A DNA stretch of 64,000 nt from WHTX01 sp038255145 (lineage in GTDB: Bacteria; Actinomycetota; Acidimicrobiia; Acidimicrobiales; CAIXPF01), in assembly GCA_038255145.1 (NCBI GenBank), contig JBBSLP010000008.1, positions 50,995 through 114,994 of the forward strand, written 5' to 3'. The notes below the pieces were generated by a model. It had not been told where the DNA came from, did no database searches, and saw only the letters and a program-made list of their open reading frames with translations. Of the stretch, positions 16,103 to 24,723 are shown one piece after another. A program made the position numbers and the translations under genes. Positions within the stretch are counted from its first letter, which is position 1, and every line of letters starts with the position of its first letter.

Positions 16103-17077
16103 ATGGAGACGAGGCAGGCCCCCGACCGCAACCTGGCCATGGAGATGGTGCGCGTGACGGAGGCGGCGGCGATGGCCGCCTCGCGCTGGATGGGCCGCGG
16201 CGACAAGGAAGGCGCCGACGGCGCCGCCGTGGAGGCCATGCGCATCGTGCTGCAGACGGTGTCCATGGACGGCATCGTCATCATCGGTGAGGGCGAGAAG
16301 GACGAGGCCCCCATGCTGTTCAACGGGGAGCGGGTGGGCGACGGCAGCGGCCCCCGCGTCGACGTGGCCGTGGACCCCGTCGACGGCACCACGTTGACGT
16401 CGCTGGGCCGGGGCAACGCCATCGCCGTCATCGCCGTGGCCGAGAAGGGGACCATGTTCGACCCCGGTCCCTGCGTGTACATGGAGAAGATCGCGGCGGG
16501 GCCCGAGGGCGTGGGCGTGGTGTCCCTCGACCTGAGCCCGGCCGAGAACCTGCGGGAGCTGGCCAAGGCCAAGGGCGAGGCGGTGCGGGACCTGACCGCG
16601 GTCATCCTCGACCGCCCCCGTCACGACCAGCTCATCGAGGAGGTCCGGGCGGCGGGGGCCCGCATCCGACTCATCCCCGACGGTGACGTCGCCGGTGCCA
16701 TCTCCACGGCGTGGCCCGAGTCGGGCGCCGACATCCTCTTCGGCATCGGCGGTACCCCCGAGGGCGTCATCGCCGCCGCTGCGCTCAAGAGCATGGGCGG
16801 CGAGCTCCAGGGCCGGCTGTGGCCCCGCAACGACGACGAGAAGCAGGCGGCCATCGCCGCCGGGTACGACCTGACCGCCCTGCTCACCATCGACGACCTG
16901 GTCAAGGGGGACAACTGCTTCTTCGCCGCCACCGGCATCACCGACGGTGAGCTGCTCAAGGGGGTGCGCTACGACCGCCGGGGCTGCAGCACCGAGTCCC
17001 TGGTCATGCGCTCACGCTCGGGCACGGTGCGCCTCATCCGCGCCCACCACAACCCGGACAAGCTGACCTCGTTCTGA
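16103..17077 (+). CDS. glpX: class II fructose-1,6-bisphosphatase (GlpX)
   Basis: GlpX hydrolyses fructose-1,6-bisphosphate to fructose-6-phosphate in gluconeogenesis (cytosol, metal-dependent). The 324 residues show IGEGEKDEAPML at 61-72 and the metal/phosphate motif DPVDGTT at 91-97, then LIPDGDVAGAI and FGIGGTPEGV. Length matches the actinobacterial form, the sole FBPase in most of the phylum. There is no Shine-Dalgarno, and TAGCTT is at leaderless distance. With glgE and glgP nearby this part of the window handles storage carbon and hexose phosphates. It lies 209 bp ahead of rfbF on the same strand; the rfbF promoter is in the gap. Confidence 0.95.
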   Translation: METRQAPDRNLAMEMVRVTEAAAMAASRWMGRGDKEGADGAAVEAMRIVLQTVSMDGIVIIGEGEKDEAPMLFNGERVGDGSGPRVDVAVDPVDGTTLTSLGRGNAIAVIAVAEKGTMFDPGPCVYMEKIAAGPEGVGVVSLDLSPAENLRELAKAKGEAVRDLTAVILDRPRHDQLIEEVRAAGARIRLIPDGDVAGAISTAWPESGADILFGIGGTPEGVIAAAALKSMGGELQGRLWPRNDDEKQAAIAAGYDLTALLTIDDLVKGDNCFFAATGITDGELLKGVRYDRRGCSTESLVMRSRSGTVRLIRAHHNPDKLTSF

Positions 17078-17184
17078 CCCGGTCCTGACCCCGTTCCGCC
17101 GGCGCCGTTCCCCAGGTTGGGGGAGCTTTCCCCCCAGCGGCGACAAGGGCGGTTCTGCCCTGCCGCGCCCCCCAGATCCGCCCG

Positions 17185-17190
17185 TACGCT
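17185..17190 (+). promoter_or_regulatory. probable -10 box (TACGCT) of rfbF
   Basis: TACGCT matches TAnnnT. Transcription would start near 17197. An ATG at 17199 begins a short leader frame that is continuous with rfbF, but rfbF itself has a strong Shine-Dalgarno later, so a leader of about 90 nt is more likely. No -35 match was seen. Confidence 0.4.
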
Positions 17191-17201
17191 GATCCCACAT
17201 G

Positions 17202-17223
17202 CCCGTCGTAGGCCTACGACGGG
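17202..17223 (+). promoter_or_regulatory. perfect 22-bp palindrome in the rfbF leader
   Basis: CCCGTCGTAGG is followed directly by CCTACGACGGG with no spacer. It begins about five bases past the predicted transcription start. Without a loop it is a poor RNA hairpin but a good site for a dimeric repressor. Confidence 0.55.
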
Positions 17224-17285
17224 TGGCGGCACCGCCGTCGCTCCCCCCGAACGGCGGGCCCGGCGGCAGAGCGCATGGAGGACGC

Positions 17286-18059
17286 ATGAAAGTCGGGATC
17301 CTTGCCGGCGGTCTGGGCACACGGCTCGCCGAGGAGACGGAGTACAGGCCCAAGCCCATGGTCGAGATCGGTGGCATGCCGATCTTGTGGCACATCATGC
17401 GCTATTACCACGCCTACGGCATCAAGGACTTCAGCGTCGCCCTCGGCTACAAGGCCGACTACGTCAAGCGCTGGTTCGCCGAGCACGCCCGCTACTCGCA
17501 GGACCTGACGGTGGACTTCGCCACCGGCGACGTCCTGCCCCATGGCGACTCGAAGTTGCCCGACTGGCAGACCCACCTGGTCGACACGGGCATGGACACG
17601 GCCACCGGCGGGCGCATCAAGCGCCTCCAGCCCTACATCGGCGACGACGGCACCTTCATGGTGACCTGGGGCGATGGCGTGTCCGACGTCGACCTGAAGA
17701 AGCTGGTCGAGTTCCACAAGTCCCACGGCAAGCTGGCCACCCTCACCGCCGTGCGCCCCCCGGCCCGGTTCGGCCACCTGGTCATGGACGGCAACCAGAT
17801 CGTCGAGTTCGACGAGAAGCCGCAGATCGGCGAGGGCTGGATCAACGGGGCGTTCTTCGTCCTCGAGCCCGGCGTCTTCGACTACATCGACGGCGACGAC
17901 ATCATGTTCGAGCGCGAGCCGCTGTCGAACCTGGCCAAGGACGGCCAGTTGATGGCCTACCACCACCACGACTTCTGGCAGTGCATGGACACCGTGCGGG
18001 ACAAGAAGCGGCTCGAAGAGCTGTGGGCCGACTCCGCCCCCTGGAAGATCTGGTCCTGA
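17286..18059 (+). CDS. rfbF: glucose-1-phosphate cytidylyltransferase (RfbF)
   Basis: RfbF makes CDP-glucose from CTP and glucose-1-phosphate, the entry to CDP-linked deoxy sugars. The 257 residues match the family in length, with the nucleotide-binding ILAGGLGTRL near the N terminus, RPKPMVEIGG, TWGDGVSDVDL and the ending APWKIW. The start is ATG 17286 because GGAGG stands four bases before it; the frame remains open upstream but is not family-like. The stop overlaps the next gene's ATG (TGATG), so the methyltransferase is translationally coupled. The usual partners rfbG (4,6-dehydratase) and rfbH are not in the window, so the CDP-glucose fate is unclear. Confidence 0.95.
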   Translation: MKVGILAGGLGTRLAEETEYRPKPMVEIGGMPILWHIMRYYHAYGIKDFSVALGYKADYVKRWFAEHARYSQDLTVDFATGDVLPHGDSKLPDWQTHLVDTGMDTATGGRIKRLQPYIGDDGTFMVTWGDGVSDVDLKKLVEFHKSHGKLATLTAVRPPARFGHLVMDGNQIVEFDEKPQIGEGWINGAFFVLEPGVFDYIDGDDIMFEREPLSNLAKDGQLMAYHHHDFWQCMDTVRDKKRLEELWADSAPWKIWS

Positions 18060-19240
18060 TGGCGGCAGCGTCCACTCCCGGTTCCCTCACCGAGGGTGCG
18101 CTCGACGAGCCCGTCGTCCGCCTCCCCGCGCTGCCCGTCTTCTGCAACGTGCTCTACCCCACCGAGGCCGAGGCCCTGGCTGCCCCCCGCGGTGACCTCG
18201 AGCTCATGTTCTCCCCGGTGACCGGCCACCTGTGGAACCGGGCCTTCGATCCCGAGCTCGTGGCCTACAACCCGGCCTACGAGAACTCGCTGCACCACTC
18301 CCCCCGCTTCGCCGCCTTCGTCGACGAGTTGGCCGAGCGGCTGGTCAGCCGGTACGACCTGCACGGCAGGCACATCGTCGAGATCGGCTCGGGCGAGGGC
18401 AACTTCCTGGCCCTCGTGTGCGAGAAGGGACCCAACGAGGGCGTGGGCTACGACCCCTCCTTCGACCCCGACCGCACCAAGGTGCTCACCTCGGACCGCA
18501 TGGCAATCGTGCGCGAGTACTACCCGACGGACCGGGCCGTGGACGCCGACCTGGTGCTGTGCCAGCACGTCCTCGAGCACGTGCCCGACCCCGCCGGCCT
18601 GGTCGAAGGTGTGGCCCGCTCGCTCGAGGGCCGTCCCGACGCCGCCGTGTACTTCGAGATGCCCGACGCCACCTACATGGTCGAGCAGCTGGCCGTGTGG
18701 GACCTGATCTACGAGCACGCCTCGTACTTCTCGGCCCCCACCCTGGCCTGGATCTTCGAGAAGGCCGGCTTCGACCTCGTCGAGGTCGACCGCACCTTCG
18801 GCGACCAGTACCTCTACGTCGAGGCCCGTCCCGGCACCCCCCGCCCCGACGCCGTCCCCGACGCCGCCGCGGTGGCCAAGCTGGCCGAGCTCGTGGCCGG
18901 GTTCGGCGAGCACGTCCGGACCCTGGTCGACACGTGGGGCACCCGGTTGGCCGGCCTCGTGGCCGAAGGGCCCGTCGCCGTGTGGGGCGCCGGCTCCAAG
19001 GGCGTGACCTTCCTCAACCTCGTGGCCGCCGGCCGTGACGTCAGCTACGTGGTCGACGTCAACCCCAACAAGGCCGGCCTGCACGTGCCCGGCACCGGCC
19101 AGACCGTGGTCGGCGTCGAGGACCTGCGGGGCCAGCCCCTGCGCACCGTCGTGGTCATGAACCCGCTGTACGTGGACGAGATCCGCCAGATGGTGGCCGA
19201 CCTGGGCAGCGACGCCCAGGTCATCGCCGTCTCCGAGTAG
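18059..19240 (+). CDS. class I SAM-dependent methyltransferase, sugar C-methyltransferase-like, zinc finger lost
   Basis: A 393-residue protein with a central Rossmann methyltransferase (HIVEIGSGEGNFLALV, then QHVLEHVPDP) and the C-terminal Methyltransf_14 domain (VAVWGAGSKGVTFLN, VVDVNPNKAGLHVPGT). This layout is that of sugar C-methyltransferases such as TylC3/NovU. It aligns along its length with the gene at 28562, but where that protein has CPSCG and CHACG zinc ligands, this one has no first pair and SPVTG in place of the second. So the zinc-binding N domain has lost its cysteines. Coupling to rfbF suggests a CDP-sugar substrate; the paralogs lie 10 kb away with an epimerase gene. Confidence 0.85.
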   Translation: MAAASTPGSLTEGALDEPVVRLPALPVFCNVLYPTEAEALAAPRGDLELMFSPVTGHLWNRAFDPELVAYNPAYENSLHHSPRFAAFVDELAERLVSRYDLHGRHIVEIGSGEGNFLALVCEKGPNEGVGYDPSFDPDRTKVLTSDRMAIVREYYPTDRAVDADLVLCQHVLEHVPDPAGLVEGVARSLEGRPDAAVYFEMPDATYMVEQLAVWDLIYEHASYFSAPTLAWIFEKAGFDLVEVDRTFGDQYLYVEARPGTPRPDAVPDAAAVAKLAELVAGFGEHVRTLVDTWGTRLAGLVAEGPVAVWGAGSKGVTFLNLVAAGRDVSYVVDVNPNKAGLHVPGTGQTVVGVEDLRGQPLRTVVVMNPLYVDEIRQMVADLGSDAQVIAVSE

Positions 19241-19267
19241 CAGCTCGACCCCAGGGCCGCGTGGGGC

Positions 19268-20041
19268 TCAGCCCCGCCCGGCCCCGCCGGTCAGCCACGC
19301 CACCTCTCCCGCCAGCAGGTCGGCCACCTCGGGCTCGGCGCTGCGGGCCCCGCCGCGCCAGGCCACGCCCACGACCGCACCCTGGCGACGGGCGGCCACC
19401 ACCGGCCCGCGGACCGCGTCGGGCACCGAGGGGAACGTGGCACGCACCTCGGGATCGACCAGGGTGCCGGCCACCAGCTCGGTGGGCAGGCCGCCGCGGC
19501 CGATGGTCCGCACCCCGCCCAGGTCGACGTCGGCCACCGGTCGCCAGAGGCGGCGACCGTCGGCGTCTCGCCGCTCGGCCAGCACGGTGACCCGCTCGAC
19601 CTCGAGCCGGGACCGGTAGCCGCCCAGGGCGAGCACGGCGGCGCGGATGCGGTGCAGGGGAGCCGACTCCAGCAGGGTCAGGTGGCCGACGAAGGGGTGG
19701 CCCACGGCCCGGTGCCACGGCCCCCGGAACACCGCGGCCCGCAGGGCGCCGAGGGCGTCGACGTCGCCACCCACGGCCAGGTGGATGGTGGGGGTCACCG
19801 GTTCGAAGCTGGCCACGGGGCCCAGCGTCAGCTCGAAGGGCTGGGCCGCGCCAGCTGCACCCCGCACCGCGGCCAGGGCTGCGGCCAGGTCGTCGCCGCG
19901 CACGTTGACCGGGGGCACCAGGGTGATGTGCGGGGGGATGCGGTCGATGGCGACGTCTCCGACGGCTCGACGCAGCACGTCCACCTCGGCGGCCACGGCG
20001 GCGTCGGGCAGCAGGGCCACGGCCAACCGCCAGCGCTTCAC
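19268..20041 (-). CDS. 2'-5' RNA ligase/2H phosphoesterase-like protein with a C-terminal extension
   Basis: The 257-residue protein starts with a 2H phosphoesterase domain: His38-x-Thr40 in PPHITLVPP and His120-x-Thr122 in GHLTLLES, the two catalytic HxT motifs. Members hydrolyse or form 2',5'/cyclic phosphodiester bonds in RNA or nucleotides. After about residue 185 comes a second segment of some 70 residues (VVAARRQGAVVGVAWRGG) that recalls the middle of a GNAT acetyltransferase but is too short to be a full one. The start is GTG 20039-20041, with TAGCTT seven bases upstream; the longer frame would add Gly/Pro-rich residues. It is convergent with the methyltransferase gene. Confidence 0.75.
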   Translation of the reverse strand: MKRWRLAVALLPDAAVAAEVDVLRRAVGDVAIDRIPPHITLVPPVNVRGDDLAAALAAVRGAAGAAQPFELTLGPVASFEPVTPTIHLAVGGDVDALGALRAAVFRGPWHRAVGHPFVGHLTLLESAPLHRIRAAVLALGGYRSRLEVERVTVLAERRDADGRRLWRPVADVDLGGVRTIGRGGLPTELVAGTLVDPEVRATFPSVPDAVRGPVVAARRQGAVVGVAWRGGARSAEPEVADLLAGEVAWLTGGAGRG

Positions 20042-20048
20042 CGCGCCG

Positions 20049-20054
20049 AAGCTA
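20049..20054 (-). promoter_or_regulatory. -10 box (TAGCTT) for leaderless 2H phosphoesterase mRNA
   Basis: Minus-strand TAGCTT, seven bases, then GTG 20041. It fixes the start codon choice of the gene downstream. The hexamer is identical to that of glpX. Confidence 0.5.
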
Positions 20055-20127
20055 GCCCCCGCCCCCCGCCCGGTCGGCCCGCCGTCACCGGACCCGGGCG
20101 GCATCAGGGCTGGTAGACCGGGGCCCC

Positions 20128-20937
20128 ATGGACGTCGATCGGTTCCGGGTCAAGCCCGGCAAGCCCCTGCGCCTCGCCGACATCGACCCGGCCGCCCGGC
20201 CCGGGTTCGAGGGCAAGAAGGCCGATGGGGTGGCCGCCCTGGCCGAGCTCACCCCCCAGCTCGATCGTCTGCAGGAGCTGTTCTACGCCGACGGTCGCCA
20301 CCGCCTGCTGGTCGTCTTCCAGGCCATGGACGCCGGCGGCAAGGACGGCACCATCCGTTCGGTCTTCGAGGGCGTCAACCCCCAGGGCGTCTCCGTGGTC
20401 AGCTTCAAGGTCCCCACCCCCGACCAGGCCGCCCACGACTTCCTGTGGCGGGTCCACCCCCATGCGCCCGGCAACGGCGAGGTCACCGTCTTCAACCGCA
20501 GCCACTACGAGGACGTGCTCGTGGTCAGGGTGCACGACCTGGTGCCCGAGGCCCGCTGGCGGCGCCGCTACCACCACATCCGCGAGTTCGAGCAGCTGCT
20601 GGTCGACGAGGGCACGACCATCGTCAAGTTCTTCCTGCACATCTCCAAGGACGAACAGGCCCGACGGCTCCAGGAGCGCATCGACGACCCCCGCAAGCAC
20701 TGGAAGTTCTCCCACGCCGACCTCGAGGAGCGGAAGCGCTGGGACGACTACGCGGCGGCGTACCAGGACGCGATCCACGAGACGTCGACGACCCAGGCGC
20801 CGTGGTACGTGGTGCCCGGCAACCGCAACTGGTACCGCAACCTGGTGGTGGCCACGGTGATGCTGAACACCTTCCAGTCGCTCGACCTGCGCTACCCCGA
20901 CCCTCCCCCGGGCCTGGACGGGTTGAAGATCACCTGA
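20128..20937 (+). CDS. ppk2: polyphosphate kinase 2 family protein (polyphosphate:nucleotide phosphotransferase)
   Basis: PPK2 enzymes phosphorylate nucleoside mono- or diphosphates with polyphosphate. The 269 residues form one P-loop kinase domain: Walker A DAGGKDGT at 68-75, Walker B/lid residues in FNRSHYEDVLVVRVHDL, and the typical PWYVVPGNRNWYRNL close to the end. Single-domain length fits class I or III PPK2; class cannot be settled by eye. It is cytosolic. An imperfect TAGACC box precedes the ATG by eight bases, so it may be leaderless. It stands alone between the convergent 2H gene and the polysaccharide region. Confidence 0.9.
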   Translation: MDVDRFRVKPGKPLRLADIDPAARPGFEGKKADGVAALAELTPQLDRLQELFYADGRHRLLVVFQAMDAGGKDGTIRSVFEGVNPQGVSVVSFKVPTPDQAAHDFLWRVHPHAPGNGEVTVFNRSHYEDVLVVRVHDLVPEARWRRRYHHIREFEQLLVDEGTTIVKFFLHISKDEQARRLQERIDDPRKHWKFSHADLEERKRWDDYAAAYQDAIHETSTTQAPWYVVPGNRNWYRNLVVATVMLNTFQSLDLRYPDPPPGLDGLKIT

Positions 20938-20989
20938 TCTACCCAGGGCCAGAGGTTGGTCACGGGCGCCGAGCGGAGCACACTCGGAG

Positions 20990-23077
20990 GTGATGTTCAC
21001 GCAGCCCCCCTCGACCGCGCCCGTGCCCCTCGCCGACGGCTTCACCGATGACCGGGGCCGCGGCAAGGTCCTGGGTTCGGTGGCCGGCGCCGGGGCCAGC
21101 GGTGGCGCCACCCGGGGCGGGGTCGACGCCGAGGGCCTGCTGGCCGTGGACGGCGGTGCCCTGCGCATCCGCCCGTTGGCCAACCCCGGTTGGGGGCGGG
21201 CCGCGCTGGCCTACGGGCCCTACCACCGTGAGCCCGGGCTGTCCGTGGGCCTGCTCGTCCTCAACGGCCACCACGGATCCGAGCACGCCGATCCCTGGCC
21301 TTCGCTGCGGGGCTTCCTGTCCCAGTGGCTCAAGGGCACCCAGGTCGATCCCATCCCCCACCGCCTGTCCCGCCGCCTGCGCCACCACACCCGCGACCCC
21401 CTGCGCCGCCGGCTGCAGGCGTGGCGGGGACACCGTGCCGCGGCGGGCGACCCCCACGCCGAGGACAACCTGGCCCTGGGGTGGCTGGCCAGCCCCCACC
21501 CCTCGACGGCCACCGACGGGGGTCAGGGCCTGATCGTGGGCTCGGCCCACGCCGAGAACGGCGAGCTGCGGGCCGAGGCGTCGGGCGGTCCCACCGTGGT
21601 CCAGGGGCGACTGCAGAACCTGCCCCTCCATGTCGTGGTCGTGCTGCGCGAGCGGGGAGCGGTGTACTGGGCCGCCACCTCGCTCGAAGGCGCGGCCGGG
21701 CTGCCCGCGGCGCCGACGTTGCGTCCCCTGCTGGCCGACGTCACCGGTGACACCGACGAGCTGTGGGCCGGCGTGCACCAACGGGTCATCGGCCAGGTGG
21801 GCTGGAGCATCGACAGCCGCGTCCACGGCCTCAAGGTGGCCCGACCCCAGCCGTGGACGGCGTGGTGGACCACGGCCCACGCGGCCGACCGCCCCGCCGA
21901 CGGGCACCCTGTCGACGCCGCGCCGACGGAGCACGGGGGCACCTGGGCCGTCGCCGGCGATGTCGCCGTCCTGCGCCCCGACGGCGCCTCGGGCCTGGTC
22001 CGGGCGGCCTTCGCCCCCGGATCCGGGCCGGCCGGACTCGTGGTGCGCCACGCCGGCGCCGGCGATGCCGTGCTCGTCACCATCGACGCCGGCCGGGCCT
22101 CGGTCGAGCGCCGGGTCGGCGGCGGCACCGTGCTCGTGGCCGACGCCGACCACACCTCTGGCGCCGGTCCCGTCGACGTGCAGGTGGTCGACGACGGCAC
22201 CACCCTCGTCGTGCTGCTCGACGGGCGGCGTGTGCTCGGTCCCGTCGAGGTCGGCCCCGCACCGGTGGGGGCGACGGGGGTCGGGGTCCACGGTGGCCGT
22301 GCCCTCGTCGAGCTCGAGGCCCACCCCTTGGCCCTGCAGCCCCCCGACGACCTGGCCTTCGCCCCGCTGCCCGTCCCCCAGGGCACCGTTCCCGTGTTGG
22401 CCGATGACTTCGCCGCCCTGGGCGTGGTCCCCCGGGCCGACCTGGCTGGGCTGACGTCCTCGGTGGGATCACCGTGGGAGCGCTCGGTCGGCGCCCGGGC
22501 CTTCTCCGTGGACGCCGGCGGGGCCCTGGTGCCCCCGGCCGCCGCCGTCGAGCACCATGGCGGCAAGCTCGCCCGGGTGGCCGACAAGCTGCGCCACGCC
22601 AGCAGCGAGCGCCTCGCCTACACCGTGGCCTGGCCCCAGCCCGACCTGGCCGACCTGACCACCACGATCCTCGCCCCCGGCACCGACCGGGACCAGGGTG
22701 AGGGCAGCCGCGCCGGGCTCATCTTCTGGCAGGACCCGGCCAACTTCCTCATCGTCAACACCTGGCTCGACGACGGCTACGACGGCACCTCGGTGTCGTC
22801 GTTCCTGCGCCTGGGCGGCTACGAGGACGTCTACGACGCTGTGTGGACCAACGTGGGCCGGCGCATCACCTGGGGAGTGCCCTTCGAACTGCGCACCGCC
22901 TTCGACGGCGAGGTCCACACCACCTGGGTGGACGGCGAGCCCGTGCTCTACCGCCGGGTGACCGACGTGTACCCCCGGGCCTCGGCCCTGCGCATCAACC
23001 GGGTGGGCCTGGTGGCCAACTGGGAGTTCGGCCAGGACACAGGCAGTCGCTTCGTTCGCTTCGAAGGTAGGTCATGA
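20990..23077 (+). CDS. large beta-rich cytosolic protein coupled to the polymerase gene
   Basis: A 695-residue protein without signal peptide or membrane segment. Three parts can be seen: residues about 1-300 (begins LADGFTDDRG, with long Arg/His-rich insert around 125-150), about 305-455 (GGTWAVAGDVAVLRPDG, then strands such as VLVTIDAG and LVVLLDGRRV), and about 465-695 (VLADDFAALG; GLIFWQDPANFLIVNTWL; FELRTAFDGEVHTTWVDG). The last two resemble concanavalin-like/LamG or DUF1080-like carbohydrate-binding sandwiches, and part three repeats the opening motif of part one. ATGA overlap with the next gene couples it to an O-antigen ligase. The start is GTG 20990 or ATG 20993. Function unknown; a glycan-binding role is inference. 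Confidence 0.75.
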   Translation: MMFTQPPSTAPVPLADGFTDDRGRGKVLGSVAGAGASGGATRGGVDAEGLLAVDGGALRIRPLANPGWGRAALAYGPYHREPGLSVGLLVLNGHHGSEHADPWPSLRGFLSQWLKGTQVDPIPHRLSRRLRHHTRDPLRRRLQAWRGHRAAAGDPHAEDNLALGWLASPHPSTATDGGQGLIVGSAHAENGELRAEASGGPTVVQGRLQNLPLHVVVVLRERGAVYWAATSLEGAAGLPAAPTLRPLLADVTGDTDELWAGVHQRVIGQVGWSIDSRVHGLKVARPQPWTAWWTTAHAADRPADGHPVDAAPTEHGGTWAVAGDVAVLRPDGASGLVRAAFAPGSGPAGLVVRHAGAGDAVLVTIDAGRASVERRVGGGTVLVADADHTSGAGPVDVQVVDDGTTLVVLLDGRRVLGPVEVGPAPVGATGVGVHGGRALVELEAHPLALQPPDDLAFAPLPVPQGTVPVLADDFAALGVVPRADLAGLTSSVGSPWERSVGARAFSVDAGGALVPPAAAVEHHGGKLARVADKLRHASSERLAYTVAWPQPDLADLTTTILAPGTDRDQGEGSRAGLIFWQDPANFLIVNTWLDDGYDGTSVSSFLRLGGYEDVYDAVWTNVGRRITWGVPFELRTAFDGEVHTTWVDGEPVLYRRVTDVYPRASALRINRVGLVANWEFGQDTGSRFVRFEGRS

Positions 23078-24723
23078 CCTCCACCGCCAACGGCTCCCCC
23101 GGGCCCCAGAGCAACGGCAGCCATGGCGCCAGCGGCGCGGCGGACGGCAGCTACGGCCGCGCCGGCAACGGCACCGACGGTCGTCGCAGCCGACTCGCGG
23201 CAGCAACGGAGACCATCGACCCGGACGCCGTCGGCCATCAGCGTCGTAACGTGCGGGACGTGCCCCCGGCCGTCGCGGCCCGCGCCGCTGCCACCAGACC
23301 CCCCGCTCCACCGCCCGGCGCCCGCAGCGGGCGCGACTGGCTGATCGCCCTGGGCGCGGCCCTCCTCGTGGGCCTGGGCACCGGGCTGCTGGCCGGTGCC
23401 GGCAGCGGCATGACCTCGCTGATCATGGTCAGCGGACTGTTCATCGGCCTGGCCATGGCCGTGGTGGCCGCCACCCGCTTCTGGATCGTCGTCGTCGCCC
23501 TGTTCGCCGTGCGTTCCAGCCTGGACGGCCTGAAGCTCGGCTCGTTCGCCAACACCACCAACGCCCTCGATCCCAGCGTCATCGTGGGCCTGGCCTTCCT
23601 GCTGTCGGGATCGGTGTGGCTCTTCGCCCAGTGGCGGGCGGGCACCTGGTACCGGTTGTCCCGCACCACCCTGTGGTTCGGGGCCCTGGCCATCGCCGGC
23701 CTGCTGTCGGCCACCGGCTCGGACAACCCCACCCAGAGCGCCCAGGTGGGGCTGAAGATCTGCGCCGGCGCCCTCATGTTCGCCGTGCTCGAGCAGGCCT
23801 ACCGCCAGCGACCCGAGCGCATCCGCCAGGTGCTGGCCGCGGGCGGGTTGTCCATCGTCATCCCCGCCCTGGTCGCCTTCCAGCAGTCCCGGTCCCCCCA
23901 GCTCGAGGCCTACCTCGAGGTCAGCCGCATCCGGGGCACGTTCGTGCACTCGAACCCCTTCGCCACCTACCTGGTGATCATCGCCGTGGTGGCCCTGGCC
24001 GTGCGCCCCCACCTGCAGGGATGGGCCCGCACCGCCGCCAGCCTGGTCATGTTGACGGGCTCGGCCCTGACGCTGTTCACCTACGCCCGCGGGGCGTGGA
24101 TCGCCCTCATCCTCGGGCTCATCGTCATCGGGGTGAAGCAGGACCGCCGCATCCTCGGTGGCCTGCTCATCGGCATCATCGTGCTGGTGGTGGCCGTGCC
24201 CTCGGTGACGGCCCGCCTGTCGGACCTGAACAAGAAGCGTGAGGTCGGCAAGGGCGACCCCAACTCGCTGGCCTGGCGCCTCGAGTACTGGGGCACGCTG
24301 TTGCCCGAGGTGAAGGACAGCCCGGTCACGGGCATCGGGCTCGAACAGGTGCTGGCCCACAGCAAAGACGGGCTGCAGCCCCACAACGTCTTCGTGCAGA
24401 CCGTGGTCGAGACCGGTCTGCTCGGTCTGACCTGCCTGCTCGGCCTGTGCTTCTCCATGTACGCCGACCTGCGCCGGGCCATCCGGCGGGCGCCACCGGG
24501 CCTGTACCGAGGTGTGGCGGTGGGCGGCGCCGCGGCCGCGCTGGGTATCTTTTCCCAGCTGGCGTCGGAGAACCTGCTCACCCAGGCCGCCATCCACTGG
24601 TACCTGGCCGCCCCCGTGGCCTTCGCCGTGGCCATGTACGGGGGGCGCTCCGAGATGCCGCCGGTCGTGCGCGCCGAACTGCCCCGCACCCTGCGCCACC
24701 AGCCATCGGCGGCCGGGCGCTGA
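23074..24723 (+). CDS. O-antigen ligase/polymerase family membrane protein (Wzy-like)
   Basis: Wzy_C/WaaL-type polytopic protein. The 549 residues begin with about 80 cytosolic residues rich in Gly/Ser/Ala, followed by ten or more hydrophobic segments. The long extracytoplasmic loop ends in the family motif QPHNVFVQTVVETGLLG, and the conserved Arg region is TYARGAWIALI. Such proteins polymerise lipid-linked repeat units or ligate finished chains. The ATG overlaps the stop of the 695-aa gene (ATGA), and its own stop overlaps the ATG of the GT4 gene (TGATG), so three genes form one tightly coupled unit. The extended N-terminal linker is unusual for the family. Confidence 0.85.
   Translation: MTSTANGSPGPQSNGSHGASGAADGSYGRAGNGTDGRRSRLAAATETIDPDAVGHQRRNVRDVPPAVAARAAATRPPAPPPGARSGRDWLIALGAALLVGLGTGLLAGAGSGMTSLIMVSGLFIGLAMAVVAATRFWIVVVALFAVRSSLDGLKLGSFANTTNALDPSVIVGLAFLLSGSVWLFAQWRAGTWYRLSRTTLWFGALAIAGLLSATGSDNPTQSAQVGLKICAGALMFAVLEQAYRQRPERIRQVLAAGGLSIVIPALVAFQQSRSPQLEAYLEVSRIRGTFVHSNPFATYLVIIAVVALAVRPHLQGWARTAASLVMLTGSALTLFTYARGAWIALILGLIVIGVKQDRRILGGLLIGIIVLVVAVPSVTARLSDLNKKREVGKGDPNSLAWRLEYWGTLLPEVKDSPVTGIGLEQVLAHSKDGLQPHNVFVQTVVETGLLGLTCLLGLCFSMYADLRRAIRRAPPGLYRGVAVGGAAAALGIFSQLASENLLTQAAIHWYLAAPVAFAVAMYGGRSEMPPVVRAELPRTLRHQPSAAGR

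Noticed and set aside
16975..17285. rfbF starting at ATG 17199 as a leaderless gene
   Set aside because: The 29 added residues (MPVVGLRRV and onward) are not in the family, and ATG 17286 has GGAGG at ideal spacing.
22948..24699. Long minus-strand frame opposite the polymerase gene, rich in Gly/Gln/His
   Set aside because: Complement of membrane-protein codons. The plus strand carries the Wzy signature and coupled starts.
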